NCBI GenBank assembly: GCA_900543415.1
Contig: UQRE01000008.1
Span: forward strand, 1 to 64,000
Origin: an uncultured Dorea sp.
Lineage (GTDB): Bacteria; Bacillota; Clostridia; Lachnospirales; Lachnospiraceae
Length of the DNA: 64,000 nt
Reading direction: 5' to 3'
Part shown: positions 1 through 9,114 of the stretch, piece by piece
Position numbering within the stretch: position 1 is the stretch's first letter
How the letters are laid out: every line of letters begins with the position of its first letter
Notes under the pieces: generated by a model
Seen by the model: the letters and a program-made list of their open reading frames with translations, nothing else
Told to the model about the DNA's origin: nothing
The model's database searches: none
Position numbers and translations under genes: made by a program

Positions 1-710
1 ATCTTTTTTAAGTATGCGCCAAAAGAAATTGTGCAATCGGCATAGCCGGATGATGTCTTGGAAAAATAAGTCATTGCAGATCTTATGGTTTTTCGGTATA
101 CAGGTTCTCCAGAATCTGTAACTCCGATTTGCTTTTCTGCGGATGAGTAGAGCGTCGGTTTTTCTATTTTGCCATTTAGTAACTCAAGCTCTTTTTTGAT
201 GTCCGCCATATTGTACAGCACTTTAAACATCGGTTCTAAAGCCACAATATTAAGTCCTTCCAGTTTCACTCTGTATAATGCCATATTATGCATCGTGGCA
301 CCTGTCCGGATGTCTCCTGTCGGAATCTCCGGATCTGTAGCAACGCCGGAAGATGGTGTTCCTTTAATAACATCAAATGACGTATTTTCGATTTCTGCCA
401 TTTCATCTTTTTCATACTTCCGGACAATAATATCATTACGATACATGCCCTGCTCTCCATTGGCTATCGTAACATCTGCATAGGCATTAGCAGCCATTAC
501 GTCACGACGTCCCTGGATCACAAATGTCGCATCAAAAACACGGACACTATTGTTGGTTAAAATTTGTGCTTCAGCTTTCTTCCCTTCGTCCAGCACATAA
601 TCATCAGGACCATATAACCCTTGGTTCGCAATTCCCGTTTGAACTTCTGTTATATGCGGTCCGTCTACATATCCGTCCATAAGCGTAGTCGCAATAAATT
701 GTTTCGCCAT
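1..710 (-). CDS. Phage baseplate/tail protein, partial (3' end off the window)
   Basis: An open frame starts at ATG 708-710 (protein start MAKQFIATTLMDG) and runs without a stop to base 1, so at least 236 residues are encoded. It follows the baseplate-hub gene by two bases, and an AGGAG-type ribosome site lies before the ATG. Position after Dit and hub, in a tail operon, suggests a baseplate or receptor-binding-associated structural protein; I recognise no catalytic motif. The function is inferred from gene order only. Confidence 0.7.
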   Translation of the reverse strand, partial: MAKQFIATTLMDGYVDGPHITEVQTGIANQGLYGPDDYVLDEGKKAEAQILTNNSVRVFDATFVIQGRRDVMAANAYADVTIANGEQGMYRNDIIVRKYEKDEMAEIENTSFDVIKGTPSSGVATDPEIPTGDIRTGATMHNMALYRVKLEGLNIVALEPMFKVLYNMADIKKELELLNGKIEKPTLYSSAEKQIGVTDSGEPVYRKTIRSAMTYFSKTSSGYADCTISFGAYLKK

Positions 711-712
711 AT

Positions 713-1705
713 TTATGTCTCTCCTTTCAGTTTGTATTCAATACTTACTCTTCCTTTTCCTGTTATGGATACGATTTTTCTAACCACCGGTGCTTTCATG
801 TAAATACCAGTGATTCTTTCACGTCCACCAACAAGATCTCCAAGTTCAAGATCCATATCCGATACAGATATTTTTAACTGCTTATAATTAATAAGGTCAA
901 TAAATTTTTCTCTCGCTTCTTCCTCCAGCTCCTGCACAGTATCAACACTGGTATTCTCATAATACTGTTCAATCAAATCTATACCGGTATAATACTGTGT
1001 TTTTCGGATACTCCCATCTGGCCAAGCATACAAATCTACTCTCTGCCGCGAAGTTCCTTCACCCTGCCCATAGCAGATCAAATGATTTACACCATTCTGA
1101 TAATCCAGGATATTAAGTTTCACGTTCCCATCCTTACTAATTTCTATCTGCTCAGAATGATCCACAATAGGCTTTGCTGAGAGCTCGACATAACCTTTAT
1201 CATTTGCATCACCAAGTTTATATTTAATTTCCAACCTTGCGTTTTGAGCTTCCAACGCTGATATAAAAGCATCCAACAACATGGACTGCAGCGGTGCCTG
1301 ATAATTTAGATCAATACCGCTATTTTCGGATGATGCCTCGAATATTTCGGTCAGTCCAAGTTTGGTTAGGTATTCTTTCAATACGATATTCGCTTCACCA
1401 CGAAGCACTACATGGCTATTGCTTTTCGGGTTTAGTGCCCTTTGGCTCAATATACCTCTCCACGTTGATCCTTTCAGTTTAATAACTTTATCTTCTGTCA
1501 CGGGGTTCAATGCTCTAATCAACCCTCCGTACTCTGTTTCTTCTGCAAACACACGACAATTTTTCCGATGGCGGTCGTCCTTAAATAGATTCTCCTGTAT
1601 CTTTATCTCGAAGTCATTGTCTTCTGTGCCAACGATAAATTCAGCCCCGCAATGCTCTAAAGGACCTTTTTCTTGCCCATAGATATCTGTTACCGTAAAG
1701 TCCAT
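713..1705 (-). CDS. Tail/baseplate hub protein, Gp37-like (siphovirus ReqiPepy6 type)
   Basis: This 330-residue protein lies directly downstream of the Dit-like gene (16-base overlap), the normal place for the baseplate hub or tail-associated protein of Gram-positive siphophages. The sequence resembles the siphovirus Gp37-like family: an N-terminal beta-rich hub region (DIYGQEKGPLEHCGAEF) and a long central region with acidic turns. It would cap the tail tip at the centre of the Dit ring. No peptidoglycan hydrolase domain is visible, so it is a short hub without a lytic extension. The ATG is preceded by AAAGGGGA at good spacing. Confidence 0.75.
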   Translation of the reverse strand: MDFTVTDIYGQEKGPLEHCGAEFIVGTEDNDFEIKIQENLFKDDRHRKNCRVFAEETEYGGLIRALNPVTEDKVIKLKGSTWRGILSQRALNPKSNSHVVLRGEANIVLKEYLTKLGLTEIFEASSENSGIDLNYQAPLQSMLLDAFISALEAQNARLEIKYKLGDANDKGYVELSAKPIVDHSEQIEISKDGNVKLNILDYQNGVNHLICYGQGEGTSRQRVDLYAWPDGSIRKTQYYTGIDLIEQYYENTSVDTVQELEEEAREKFIDLINYKQLKISVSDMDLELGDLVGGRERITGIYMKAPVVRKIVSITGKGRVSIEYKLKGET

Positions 1706-2538
1706 CTAGGAGTTCCCCTTTCATTAAACAAGATAATATCAAAGCCAAAAGAACCGCTCCAAGATACAGTACTCCGTCCAGGAGGTATCTTCTCCCAGAT
1801 CTCGCTTTCCTTGTTCCTGCTATTATAGATATCTTCTTGTGTTCCATCAGCCTTGACCTTTATTATTTTTCTGTCCTTTGCGTATCTCGTACTCGAATCA
1901 ATTACTGCATATTCTCCCTCATATAGCGTGGTTTTCAATTCATATATATGCCCTGCCACACGGATAAGAGGATTGATGCACGGACCGTATATAATCATTT
2001 TAAAACCACTTGCAGTATAGTTATTATTTTGAATATACTGAAGGTTTCTAACCTTTGCGTATTCGTACGGAAAACCATACGGAAAATCAAGCCACGGAGA
2101 CGTAACCTCTGACTGCTCCGCCTTTAAATATTCAAACTTTTCTTCCGTGATCCAATAGGGATAATCACTCTTAACCGTCAACTCATTACTTATGCTGCAT
2201 AGATCGTTCAACCACCTGTCTTTGCCTGTTCCGACAATCCAGCACTTCATATAGCTGTTTCCAACATAGAGTTTTCCGGGAGTCATATTCACAATATCCT
2301 TTTCCGTAATATCTTCCAGTCGATCTACTGCTTCCTGAAAAGCTTTTTCAGATACCGCTGATATATCAATCTGTAAAGAGTAATCTGTGATCTTTTTCTC
2401 CCAGTCCTGAATACGATCATTCTCCTCTACTTCTTCGAATTCACTATTAAAAATATCTCCGCCATTGACCATATAAGGCCAATGGCATAATTCAATTCTT
2501 TCCCCATGCGTAGCACCTACATAGCTAATATCATACAT
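1690..2538 (-). CDS. Distal tail protein (Dit-like)
   Basis: The 282-residue product has the place and look of a Dit protein, the hexameric ring joining the tail tube to the baseplate. The N-terminal ~110 residues are beta-rich (GERIELCHWPYMVNGGDIF) and the C-terminal half looks like the carbohydrate-binding-like galectin fold of longer Dits. The start is taken as ATG 2536-2538, which overlaps the tape-measure stop by 8 bases with AAAGGA upstream; a TTG two codons earlier is possible. Assignment rests on order after the tape measure plus general sequence character. Confidence 0.75.
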   Translation of the reverse strand: MYDISYVGATHGERIELCHWPYMVNGGDIFNSEFEEVEENDRIQDWEKKITDYSLQIDISAVSEKAFQEAVDRLEDITEKDIVNMTPGKLYVGNSYMKCWIVGTGKDRWLNDLCSISNELTVKSDYPYWITEEKFEYLKAEQSEVTSPWLDFPYGFPYEYAKVRNLQYIQNNNYTASGFKMIIYGPCINPLIRVAGHIYELKTTLYEGEYAVIDSSTRYAKDRKIIKVKADGTQEDIYNSRNKESEIWEKIPPGRSTVSWSGSFGFDIILFNERGTPRWTLR

Positions 2539-4873
2539 AATCAATCAAATCCTTTATCAATCTCGCAAAGATACGATCGTCACACTTAAAACAAACGCCT
2601 GACCGCACCAATGAATCAACAATACACGTTCCCAACTTTTTATAATCTATCTGCTGTCCACTTCCTCCGGAAACCGTTACGTTGATACCATCCGAGTTAC
2701 GATCTAACATAGATACCATGCCCTCAAGGCCACCATAAGACCTAAGTAGGTTCGCTTCTTCCTTTGTGAGTACCCATTCACCTTCATCGAGGTACGCAGG
2801 GAACATGTCATTTGGAACATAGTCTAATCCGACTTTTAACCGGCTCATTTTAGGTAGGCTATAAGAGTTTCCGCCAACGCCAGGGACCCAATCTGGAATT
2901 GTTATGGAACCAATACTGGAAGCCAAGCCGTTCCAAGCGTCTACAATCGCATTAAGTGGAGCCTTGAAGATATTAGCCAGACCGCTAACCGCCGTCCGGA
3001 AAATCTCTTTGACATTTTCCCACGCGGCCTTCCAGTTTCCTGTAAATATATTTCGGACAAAGTCGATTAAATTTCGGAAAATAGTTGTCGCGCTGGTAAT
3101 TGTAGTAGATGCCCTTGTCAAGAAGCTATTAAACACAGCTTCAATAATAGGCATTAATACTCCGGAAAGAGCGTTCACAACCGGTAAAACAGCTGTATTC
3201 ACAAAGTCCATAAATGCGCTTATCAGAGGTTGTATTCCCGAAGCTACCAAGTTGATTATTGGTGTCAACAAATCTGTTATAATTTGTAAGAGCGGACCCA
3301 AACAGTCCGTTACAACAGGCAATACCGATTCTGCTAAAGTAGAGAGCAACGGTATCAGCGCTTCGCCTAATGGCACCAACAACAGTTCCGCATTTCTTTT
3401 CAACTCTTCGAACTGGGAACCAAGATCATCGTACTTTACATCCTTAATCTGGTTCATTGCATCAGATGTATTGTACGCACCTTCTTCGATATCCGCCAAT
3501 GCAGAAACCGCTTCAGGTCCAAGATCTTCCCACATGGTCCCCATTAAGTCCACGCCTGCAGTGTTCTGCTCAATAGGATCTTCCATAGAGGCTAAGGCTT
3601 CCAGCGTCTCATCAAATGCTTCTTTTGCTGTTTCACCGCCGGCAGCAAATTTCTCCGCCATCTCATCCGCATCCAAGCCTAATAGTTCAAAGCCTTCTCG
3701 AGTAGTGTCTGAACCATCCACAACACGGATAGACATTTCCTTAACAGCATCACCGACTTTGTCCAAGTTAAAAGCTCCGGACTCAGCGCCTTTTTCAAAG
3801 ATAGAAAACATATCTTCAGCATCAAGTCCCATCTTTCCAAACTGGACAGAATATTCGGAAATACTGTCGAGAAGTTCTCCGGAATAATCTAAACCGTTTT
3901 GAGCTCCAGTGGCAATCAAGTTCATTGCCTCCTCGCCAGATGTGCCAAAGTTGTCCATCATGGCTTTCGCAGCTCTGGTAGACTCCGGGATGTCATAACC
4001 AAACGTGTCACGAAGAGCAAATGCAGACTCCGTTACATTTTGTAGATCCACATCGTCCATATCGCCCAGCTGTTGGACAACAGTTCCCATTGCCTGTCCA
4101 ATATCCTCAAAGTTCTCTCCATAGTTTCCTGCATAGATGTTTTCCATTACCTCTTGGTAACGTTCGGACTCCTCGGTTCCCTTTCCAGTCATTGCGATAA
4201 AGCTATTCATGGCACTGTTCACATTATTCGCAGCGCCAACTGCTAATGCACCAACGCCAACAACCGCAGCTCCCGCACCAACTGCTGCTAAAGAAGCACC
4301 AGATAAACCTGCTGTCAATTCGCCCATTTGTCCCACAAGGGGAACTGCACTACTCGCTGCATCCGTAAAGGACGATTTCAACAGATTCCCTATGTTTCCT
4401 GCAGCTGTGGCTCCGTCTCCACCTCCGAGAGCGTCACTGAGTTTTTTTTCGAGATCATCCGCACTGTCTTCTAAATCATCAAGACCTTGCTTTGCATCAG
4501 ATACATCTGCCTTTACATCCACATCTATACTCTCGTCTTTGCTTACAGCTTTTATCTTCGACTCAGCCTTGGATGTATTGGCATCTACATCAATCTCCTG
4601 ATCTTTAACATCAATACTAGACATTGCCTTTTCCGCATCCTGTCCAGCTTCTTTCCATGCATCAGCCACTTTATCAGCAGCCTTATCTGCATTTTTCACA
4701 ACCTTGTCAGACTCTGCTTTGATGTCTTTTGTCTTCTGCTCTTCAACTTTTACCGTATCATCTGCAGATTTTTCCGCAGCACGTTTCACTTTTTTATTTG
4801 CTTGCTCAAGATCCGCTTCCACTTTGCTATCATCAGCACGTATCTCATACGTTACATCGCCTTTATTAGCCAT
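2531..4873 (-). CDS. Tail tape measure protein
   Basis: About 780 residues, the longest structural gene here. The N-terminal ~170 residues are highly charged and predicted coiled coil (many K/E/D/A heptads, DVDANTSKAESKIKAV). A glycine/alanine-rich hydrophobic stretch follows (VGQMGELTAGLSGASLAAVG), then a TP901-type tape-measure core, then more hydrophobic helices around residues 500-600. It sets tail length and is injected with the DNA. The ATG at 4871-4873 is preferred over a GTG four codons earlier because AGGTG lies nine bases before it. Confidence 0.92.
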   Translation of the reverse strand: MANKGDVTYEIRADDSKVEADLEQANKKVKRAAEKSADDTVKVEEQKTKDIKAESDKVVKNADKAADKVADAWKEAGQDAEKAMSSIDVKDQEIDVDANTSKAESKIKAVSKDESIDVDVKADVSDAKQGLDDLEDSADDLEKKLSDALGGGDGATAAGNIGNLLKSSFTDAASSAVPLVGQMGELTAGLSGASLAAVGAGAAVVGVGALAVGAANNVNSAMNSFIAMTGKGTEESERYQEVMENIYAGNYGENFEDIGQAMGTVVQQLGDMDDVDLQNVTESAFALRDTFGYDIPESTRAAKAMMDNFGTSGEEAMNLIATGAQNGLDYSGELLDSISEYSVQFGKMGLDAEDMFSIFEKGAESGAFNLDKVGDAVKEMSIRVVDGSDTTREGFELLGLDADEMAEKFAAGGETAKEAFDETLEALASMEDPIEQNTAGVDLMGTMWEDLGPEAVSALADIEEGAYNTSDAMNQIKDVKYDDLGSQFEELKRNAELLLVPLGEALIPLLSTLAESVLPVVTDCLGPLLQIITDLLTPIINLVASGIQPLISAFMDFVNTAVLPVVNALSGVLMPIIEAVFNSFLTRASTTITSATTIFRNLIDFVRNIFTGNWKAAWENVKEIFRTAVSGLANIFKAPLNAIVDAWNGLASSIGSITIPDWVPGVGGNSYSLPKMSRLKVGLDYVPNDMFPAYLDEGEWVLTKEEANLLRSYGGLEGMVSMLDRNSDGINVTVSGGSGQQIDYKKLGTCIVDSLVRSGVCFKCDDRIFARLIKDLIDYV

Positions 4874-4927
4874 ATCATCACTCACCTGCCTCTGTATTTA
4901 TCGCCGGCACAGTGGCACAACATGGCG

Positions 4928-5080
4928 TCATATCTTTATTTCAAATTCTTTTCTGCATGTTTTATTTTTGCATTTAAAAAAAAGCCCTTCACATCGTGCA
5001 CCCTCAACAAAAAAAATGTTTTGCTCATGGCCACAATAAGGACACTTTACTTTCTTTACCTTTTTACCGTCTGCAATCAA
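4928..5080 (-). CDS. Com-like zinc-ribbon protein, 50 aa
   Basis: A short gene starting at TTG 5078-5080 whose first bases overlap the previous gene's TGA (TTGA overlap), with GGAAGGG about 11 bases upstream. The product carries CPYCGHEQ at residues 13-20 and Cys30, Cys37 and Cys42 later, a four-to-five-cysteine zinc ribbon like the Com family. In phage Mu, Com activates translation of mom; many Firmicute prophages carry similar proteins of unknown role. Here it sits between the tail chaperone pair and the tape measure, so a translational or assembly role is possible but not shown. Confidence 0.75.
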   Translation of the reverse strand: MIADGKKVKKVKCPYCGHEQNIFFVEGARCEGLFFKCKNKTCRKEFEIKI

Positions 5081-5682
5081 TGTTTTGCCATCCCTTCCAA
5101 CGTAGAGAACAGTAGATCAAGCCCAGTCTGTCCACCTCCACCTTTAATCGGTAACGCATAATAGGACTTAAGCTCTTGTATTTCTTGAATCTGTTCCATG
5201 TTCTTCCCGTTATATTTCGGGATATCCATATCTCGGATCCGCATTACCTGTTTAATTTTGGTATCTGAACCAAGACCATTAAACAGCCACAAGAACTTTT
5301 TCCACGGAAGTTTTCCTTGCTGGTCTATCAGATCAATACCATACTCCTGCATAAAAGAGGCATAGATATAATCGCCATCCTCTTCAAAATCAAGAATCGG
5401 ACATGGGCTCTTCCTTTTCACATCCGGTCTTTTTTTCACTTTTATAAACTTCTTGGTTATCTCATTGAGGAGTTCTACTTTTCGTTCCAGAGAAAACAAC
5501 CTTAAATTCCAATGGTTTACCACGAGCATTTCAAGAGAAGCACATATCTTTTCATAATCCGTAAGATTGTCCTCTGTATAAAGCTTTTGAATCTCTAGAA
5601 CAACATCAAACGAAGCATTGATTTTAAGTTTACCTTTCTCCGTTTGTAAAATATTGTTCGGAAGTTCTGTAATCACATTCAT
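5077..5682 (-). CDS. Gp15-family tail assembly protein
   Basis: The 201-residue protein matches the bacteriophage Gp15 family (NVITELPNNILQTEKGK start, conserved PWKKFLWLFNGL region, and SYYALPI motif near the C-terminus). These genes lie just before the tape measure and probably act as the second tail assembly chaperone (T part). The ATG overlaps the upstream stop as ATGA, giving translational coupling. The gene is also in the -1 frame of the upstream gene across an A6 run, so a frameshift fusion is conceivable. Confidence 0.8.
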   Translation of the reverse strand: MNVITELPNNILQTEKGKLKINASFDVVLEIQKLYTEDNLTDYEKICASLEMLVVNHWNLRLFSLERKVELLNEITKKFIKVKKRPDVKRKSPCPILDFEEDGDYIYASFMQEYGIDLIDQQGKLPWKKFLWLFNGLGSDTKIKQVMRIRDMDIPKYNGKNMEQIQEIQELKSYYALPIKGGGGQTGLDLLFSTLEGMAKH

Positions 5683-6140
5683 TTTTTCATCATCCTTTTG
5701 ATAGAACGCCTCTGTTTTCGATTATACTTGCTCAAGATATCTCGTTTATTATCCTGTGTTATTTTCCTTAAATCTGGAAGAACAACCGTCGTAATGAACG
5801 GGATAACTTCCGCAGACATTGCTGCATAATCGTTTCTGTAGAATTCCAAAATGGTTTTCGTGTCCTCAGTCCCGAACACAGCCTCGATCAAATCAACCAC
5901 AGCTATACCAAGTTTCTGATATGCATTCAATAACTCTTCGTGGTTCAAGCTGGCATCCGGAAGTTTCATCTTATTTACTTCCTTATCAGCTTTAAGTAGA
6001 TCTATATACTTCTTATTCATTTTTTCAATACAACTTCCCGGATCCAATGCAACTAAGATCTTATGTTCTACAATACCTTCCTCGTTAACAAGCTCAAACT
6101 CTTGTGTATACTTTGATTTTCTATGTGCTTGATATGCCAT
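5679..6140 (-). CDS. Tail assembly chaperone-like protein
   Basis: A 153-residue, mostly helical protein between the tail tube and Gp15 genes, the position of the G-type tail assembly chaperone in siphophages. It resembles the DUF6673-type proteins of Clostridia phages. The C-terminus is very basic (NRKQRRSIKRMMKK). An AAAGGAG site lies before the ATG. Function is inferred from synteny; no diagnostic motif is known to me. Confidence 0.65.
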   Translation of the reverse strand: MAYQAHRKSKYTQEFELVNEEGIVEHKILVALDPGSCIEKMNKKYIDLLKADKEVNKMKLPDASLNHEELLNAYQKLGIAVVDLIEAVFGTEDTKTILEFYRNDYAAMSAEVIPFITTVVLPDLRKITQDNKRDILSKYNRKQRRSIKRMMKK

Positions 6141-6186
6141 TTTCTATGCTCCTTTCAAAATAGAATAAGAGTGACAATCGTCACCC

Positions 6187-6681
6187 CTATTCAGTCGTAC
6201 CGATAGCTGGTCTTCCGTTTCCGTGGATTGTAACAGTCAACGCATTGACTGCTCCGGAATCTCCGTATGCCGGTGTAATGTTTGCAATTGTAATCGGCCA
6301 GATAATAACCTTTTTCCCTTTCTGGAGTTTCAGATGATTCTTTCTAGCGTTTCCAAGCTCATACATCACCTTGTCGCTCAGAAGATAATCACAAGCCTTA
6401 TCTCCCGGCTTCACATCACCTGTCAGCGTGAGTGTCATTTGTGCGCCTGTAACTTCTGTACTCCCCCATCCTTTATCTGCATAATAGGTAGCCTGATACA
6501 GAACCTCATTCAAACTCTGCGCCATATTCTTCGTAAGTGCTGCTAAAGATGCCCATGTAGCTGTTGGAGCTGATGGCTCTGCCACATTAATAAAAGCTTC
6601 TGTCTCGTAGTTCATTTCCGGTGTGATCGTATTATCCGGAAGCTCTGGCTCTGCAAACATCTGCAAATTAATTCTTTCCAT
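6187..6681 (-). CDS. Major tail tube protein
   Basis: The 164-residue product is placed after the connector/terminator genes and before the chaperones, as expected for the tail tube subunit. It is beta-rich with a typical tube-protein C-terminus (ALTVTIHGNGRPAIG). Its N-terminus, MERINLQMFAEPELP, has an LQMFA motif like the LQLFA motifs of this phage's capsid and scaffold proteins and the LNLQFFA start of ribosomal protein L27, so it may be trimmed after residue 9. Confidence 0.8.
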   Translation of the reverse strand: MERINLQMFAEPELPDNTITPEMNYETEAFINVAEPSAPTATWASLAALTKNMAQSLNEVLYQATYYADKGWGSTEVTGAQMTLTLTGDVKPGDKACDYLLSDKVMYELGNARKNHLKLQKGKKVIIWPITIANITPAYGDSGAVNALTVTIHGNGRPAIGTTE

Positions 6682-6700
6682 TCTGCTCTTCTTCCTTTCT

Positions 6701-7090
6701 TTAATAAAAAACTTTACAGTTTATAATGCAGGAAAAATGATAAACACCATCTTCGTCCCTGCCTATCTTATTCGGTTCTTTTGCAACACTAGAATCCAAC
6801 CACTTAAAGCTTTTTGCTTCCGGATATTTTTTTAAGCGCTGCAAATAGTTGCTTATAATACACAATTGTTCTAGTCCTTCCTTCTGATTCTTGTTTCGAC
6901 ACAAAAATAAAACCGGAAGAACCTTTTCTGTGCTCTTGTCATAATACATACCCTCTCCAAAACCTTCTCCAAACTCAGCGTATATGCCTCCATTTTTCGG
7001 TAACTCTTTCAGAGAGATTGTTGTTCCGATATCACAGTTTTTCTCGACTGTGGATACTAACAGATCTAATAACTCGGTTTGTGGTGTCAT
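6701..7090 (-). CDS. Minor capsid/tail terminator protein
   Basis: The frame extends further upstream, but the likely start is ATG 7088-7090, because AGGAGG lies eight bases before it and the ATG overlaps the previous stop as ATGA. The 129-residue product (MTPQTELLDLLVSTVEK) looks like the 'minor capsid protein from bacteriophage' family that acts as tail terminator. It is followed directly by the tail tube gene, which supports this role. Confidence 0.7.
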   Translation of the reverse strand: MTPQTELLDLLVSTVEKNCDIGTTISLKELPKNGGIYAEFGEGFGEGMYYDKSTEKVLPVLFLCRNKNQKEGLEQLCIISNYLQRLKKYPEAKSFKWLDSSVAKEPNKIGRDEDGVYHFSCIINCKVFY

Positions 7091-7494
7091 TTGTTTAGCC
7101 TCCTTTTCAATGCCGCCTGGTATACCTTCTTCCACTCTTCCCCGTGTACTTCCTTTGCGTATTTTGCCCATTCTTCACGGGCAAGGGCAGACGTAAAGGA
7201 TATTTTCTCCGGTCCATAGGTACGAGTAGTTGGGTTCCCATACATCACATCACCATGCCATAAGTACTGCGCATAAGGCGTAGACCAACGCATCTTAAAC
7301 TTAAAGGCCTGTGCCTTCTGGTCACTGTTTGTTAAGCCACTGTTTTCTAATGTGTGCTGGTCTTTCGGTACATACTGACTCACATCCTGCAGCGCTTGGT
7401 TTCCCATCACCGTCAATGCATCATTCATGGAGGCTTTGATGAGCGCTTCCGCCTTTCGTTTGTCAAATGTCACACGAGTGCTAATCTTAGGCAT
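7087..7494 (-). CDS. Minor capsid protein 2 / HK97 gp10-like
   Basis: A 135-residue protein of the Minor_capsid_2 type, equivalent to HK97 gp10-like head-tail joining proteins. It is basic at both ends and has the conserved central stretch WSTPYAQYLWHGDVMYGNP. It lies in an overlapping run of four connector genes (8-base overlap upstream, 4-base ATGA overlap downstream). It probably helps join tail to head at the neck. Confidence 0.75.
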   Translation of the reverse strand: MPKISTRVTFDKRKAEALIKASMNDALTVMGNQALQDVSQYVPKDQHTLENSGLTNSDQKAQAFKFKMRWSTPYAQYLWHGDVMYGNPTTRTYGPEKISFTSALAREEWAKYAKEVHGEEWKKVYQAALKRRLNK

Positions 7495-7828
7495 GCCTTA
7501 CCAACCCCAACTCCCAATGATGCAATTTCCTAGCATCGTATAATGGCTCACATACTTGCACCTTATACATTTCTTCGTTCACCAGAATAATATCATCCAC
7601 TGCAAACTCCATGCCTTTCGGACGACTGTTCCGACAGTCGTAAAAAAGTATAGCCGCCAACTGTACCTCGGCATTATTTTTGTCGCGAATGATCTTCTCT
7701 GTAGGTTCGATACGGATATTGTCCATCTTCTGTCTGTTAATAAGAGTCTCTGTTCCCCATCGGTCTGAATCTGCCGATACAGCATGCACTGCCTCGTGGA
7801 TCAATAGTTTTTTCGGAATCGACCTCAT
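7487..7828 (-). CDS. Minor capsid protein 1 / head closure protein
   Basis: A 113-residue protein of the Minor_capsid_1 type, starting MRSIPKKLLIHEAVHAVSAD, a beginning typical of head-closure proteins in Clostridia phages. GAGGAGG lies nine bases before the ATG, which overlaps the preceding stop as ATGA. It should sit between portal adaptor and tail terminator. Confidence 0.75.
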   Translation of the reverse strand: MRSIPKKLLIHEAVHAVSADSDRWGTETLINRQKMDNIRIEPTEKIIRDKNNAEVQLAAILFYDCRNSRPKGMEFAVDDIILVNEEMYKVQVCEPLYDARKLHHWELGLVRHA

Positions 7829-8214
7829 ATCGCTCCACCTCCTCTATATAGCAATCCGGTAGGCGCAAGGAGACGTATTGCTCTCGGTGCATACATGGAC
7901 TGCTCTGTGCTTCCGTTCGCGCCAGATGACTTAGTGTAATTAAACCTTCCAAGCCCTGCGCTCTGCAAATCTGCACCGTTATCCATATCAGAGCCACCAT
8001 TAGCATCTAGATATTCAATCTGTGCACACACAGCCATCTTCACCCTTTCCTGCACAGCTTCCGGCATTGCAAGGACAGTGGTCGGTGTGATTCTGTACAT
8101 GGTCATTTCCTCAATAAGTTCTTCCGCCCTCATACAAAGAGAGGAGAAGTCGGCATCATCAACCGGCTCCCCTTTAAATGTTCCAACATAATATTCTCTA
8201 TCTACATAAGGCAT
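7825..8214 (-). CDS. Head-tail connector (adaptor) protein
   Basis: A 129-residue protein directly after the major capsid gene: MPYVDREYYVGTFKGEPV followed by helices and a glycine-rich C-terminus. This is the place and size of the gp6/gp15-type adaptor that docks on the portal. The evidence is position plus the 'YVDREYY' beginning common in such adaptors. Confidence 0.65.
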   Translation of the reverse strand: MPYVDREYYVGTFKGEPVDDADFSSLCMRAEELIEEMTMYRITPTTVLAMPEAVQERVKMAVCAQIEYLDANGGSDMDNGADLQSAGLGRFNYTKSSGANGSTEQSMYAPRAIRLLAPTGLLYRGGGAI

Positions 8215-8233
8215 TTAACCGCCCCCTAACTGC

Positions 8234-9100
8234 TTACGCATGTTTTTTAAGCGTTACAGTCGTAGGTCTGGAAACCATCATGCCATATACCCTACGTCCC
8301 TGTACAGCAGATGCACCGATGTGTTTACCATCCTTCAGATCATTCACAGTCACCGGGACCATCCACTCATCAACAAAGTGGCAGAAGATCCTGTTTCCGA
8401 TAATGTACTCGACTTTTGTGGTATCCGCAATATTGTTCGTCTCGTAAACATCAAGACCTGCAATACGTCCAACACGTCCGTTCTGAACTACATTATCACC
8501 GAGATCAGATGCCTTAATGAATTCAGGGCATTTCAGTAACAGAGCGTATGTCTCATTTGTAACTGCAAGCCACATCTCTTCCGGTTTAAGTCCCTTCTTC
8601 TTCAACGCTGCAACTTCGTCCACGACAGAATCATAGACAGTGTCTTTTGTAAGAGCAGTTGTGTTTGCAGCACCTGTGCCTTTTGTAGTAAGTAACGTAA
8701 TCAGATCAGTGTCGAAAGATACACCCATTGCATACCCTGCGGAGTCCAATCTATCAGCTACAAGGTTATCCGGAACAGACGCAGCATCAAAGCCGTCAAT
8801 AAGCTCGTTGACATATTTGTCTTTGTCGATATTCATTGTCTGGTAAGTAGTCGTTCCATCAGACAAAGAACCACCCGCAGACTTATCATAATCTCCCACT
8901 TTCACCTCGGTATCTCTGACTGGTACCTTTACAGCTCCTGCAGTAGGCGTCCCTTCATAGCGTGTATTAAACAGGCTGGAAAAGATGGTTGTTTTTCTTA
9001 ACTTCGCAAGCACAAGATCAGAATATCTCTCCTGTGCTGCATGAGCAAATAACTGTAGATCCATTTTTAATTTGTACTTCATAAAATTTTTGTAATGCAT
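8234..9100 (-). CDS. Major capsid protein
   Basis: The 288-residue HK97-fold-type capsid protein follows the scaffold gene. It shows the usual order: a basic leader, then a helix, E-loop-like glycine region, and C-terminal beta sheets with the conserved IAGLDVYETNNI stretch. The first 19 residues end in DLQLFA, matching the cleavage motif of Prp on ribosomal L27; cleavage after Phe18 would leave AHAAQERY as the mature start. AAAGGAG lies nine bases before the ATG. Confidence 0.9.
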   Translation of the reverse strand: MHYKNFMKYKLKMDLQLFAHAAQERYSDLVLAKLRKTTIFSSLFNTRYEGTPTAGAVKVPVRDTEVKVGDYDKSAGGSLSDGTTTYQTMNIDKDKYVNELIDGFDAASVPDNLVADRLDSAGYAMGVSFDTDLITLLTTKGTGAANTTALTKDTVYDSVVDEVAALKKKGLKPEEMWLAVTNETYALLLKCPEFIKASDLGDNVVQNGRVGRIAGLDVYETNNIADTTKVEYIIGNRIFCHFVDEWMVPVTVNDLKDGKHIGASAVQGRRVYGMMVSRPTTVTLKKHA

Positions 9101-9114
9101 ACTTATAGTCTCCT

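Noticed and set aside
2904..3887. 327-codon open frame on the plus strand
   Set aside because: It lies wholly opposite the tape-measure gene; amino-acid content is serine-rich noise and there is no ribosome site.
4487..5161. 224-codon plus-strand frame
   Set aside because: Opposite the tape-measure N-terminus and the Com-like gene; low-complexity I/F/S/C content, no ribosome site.
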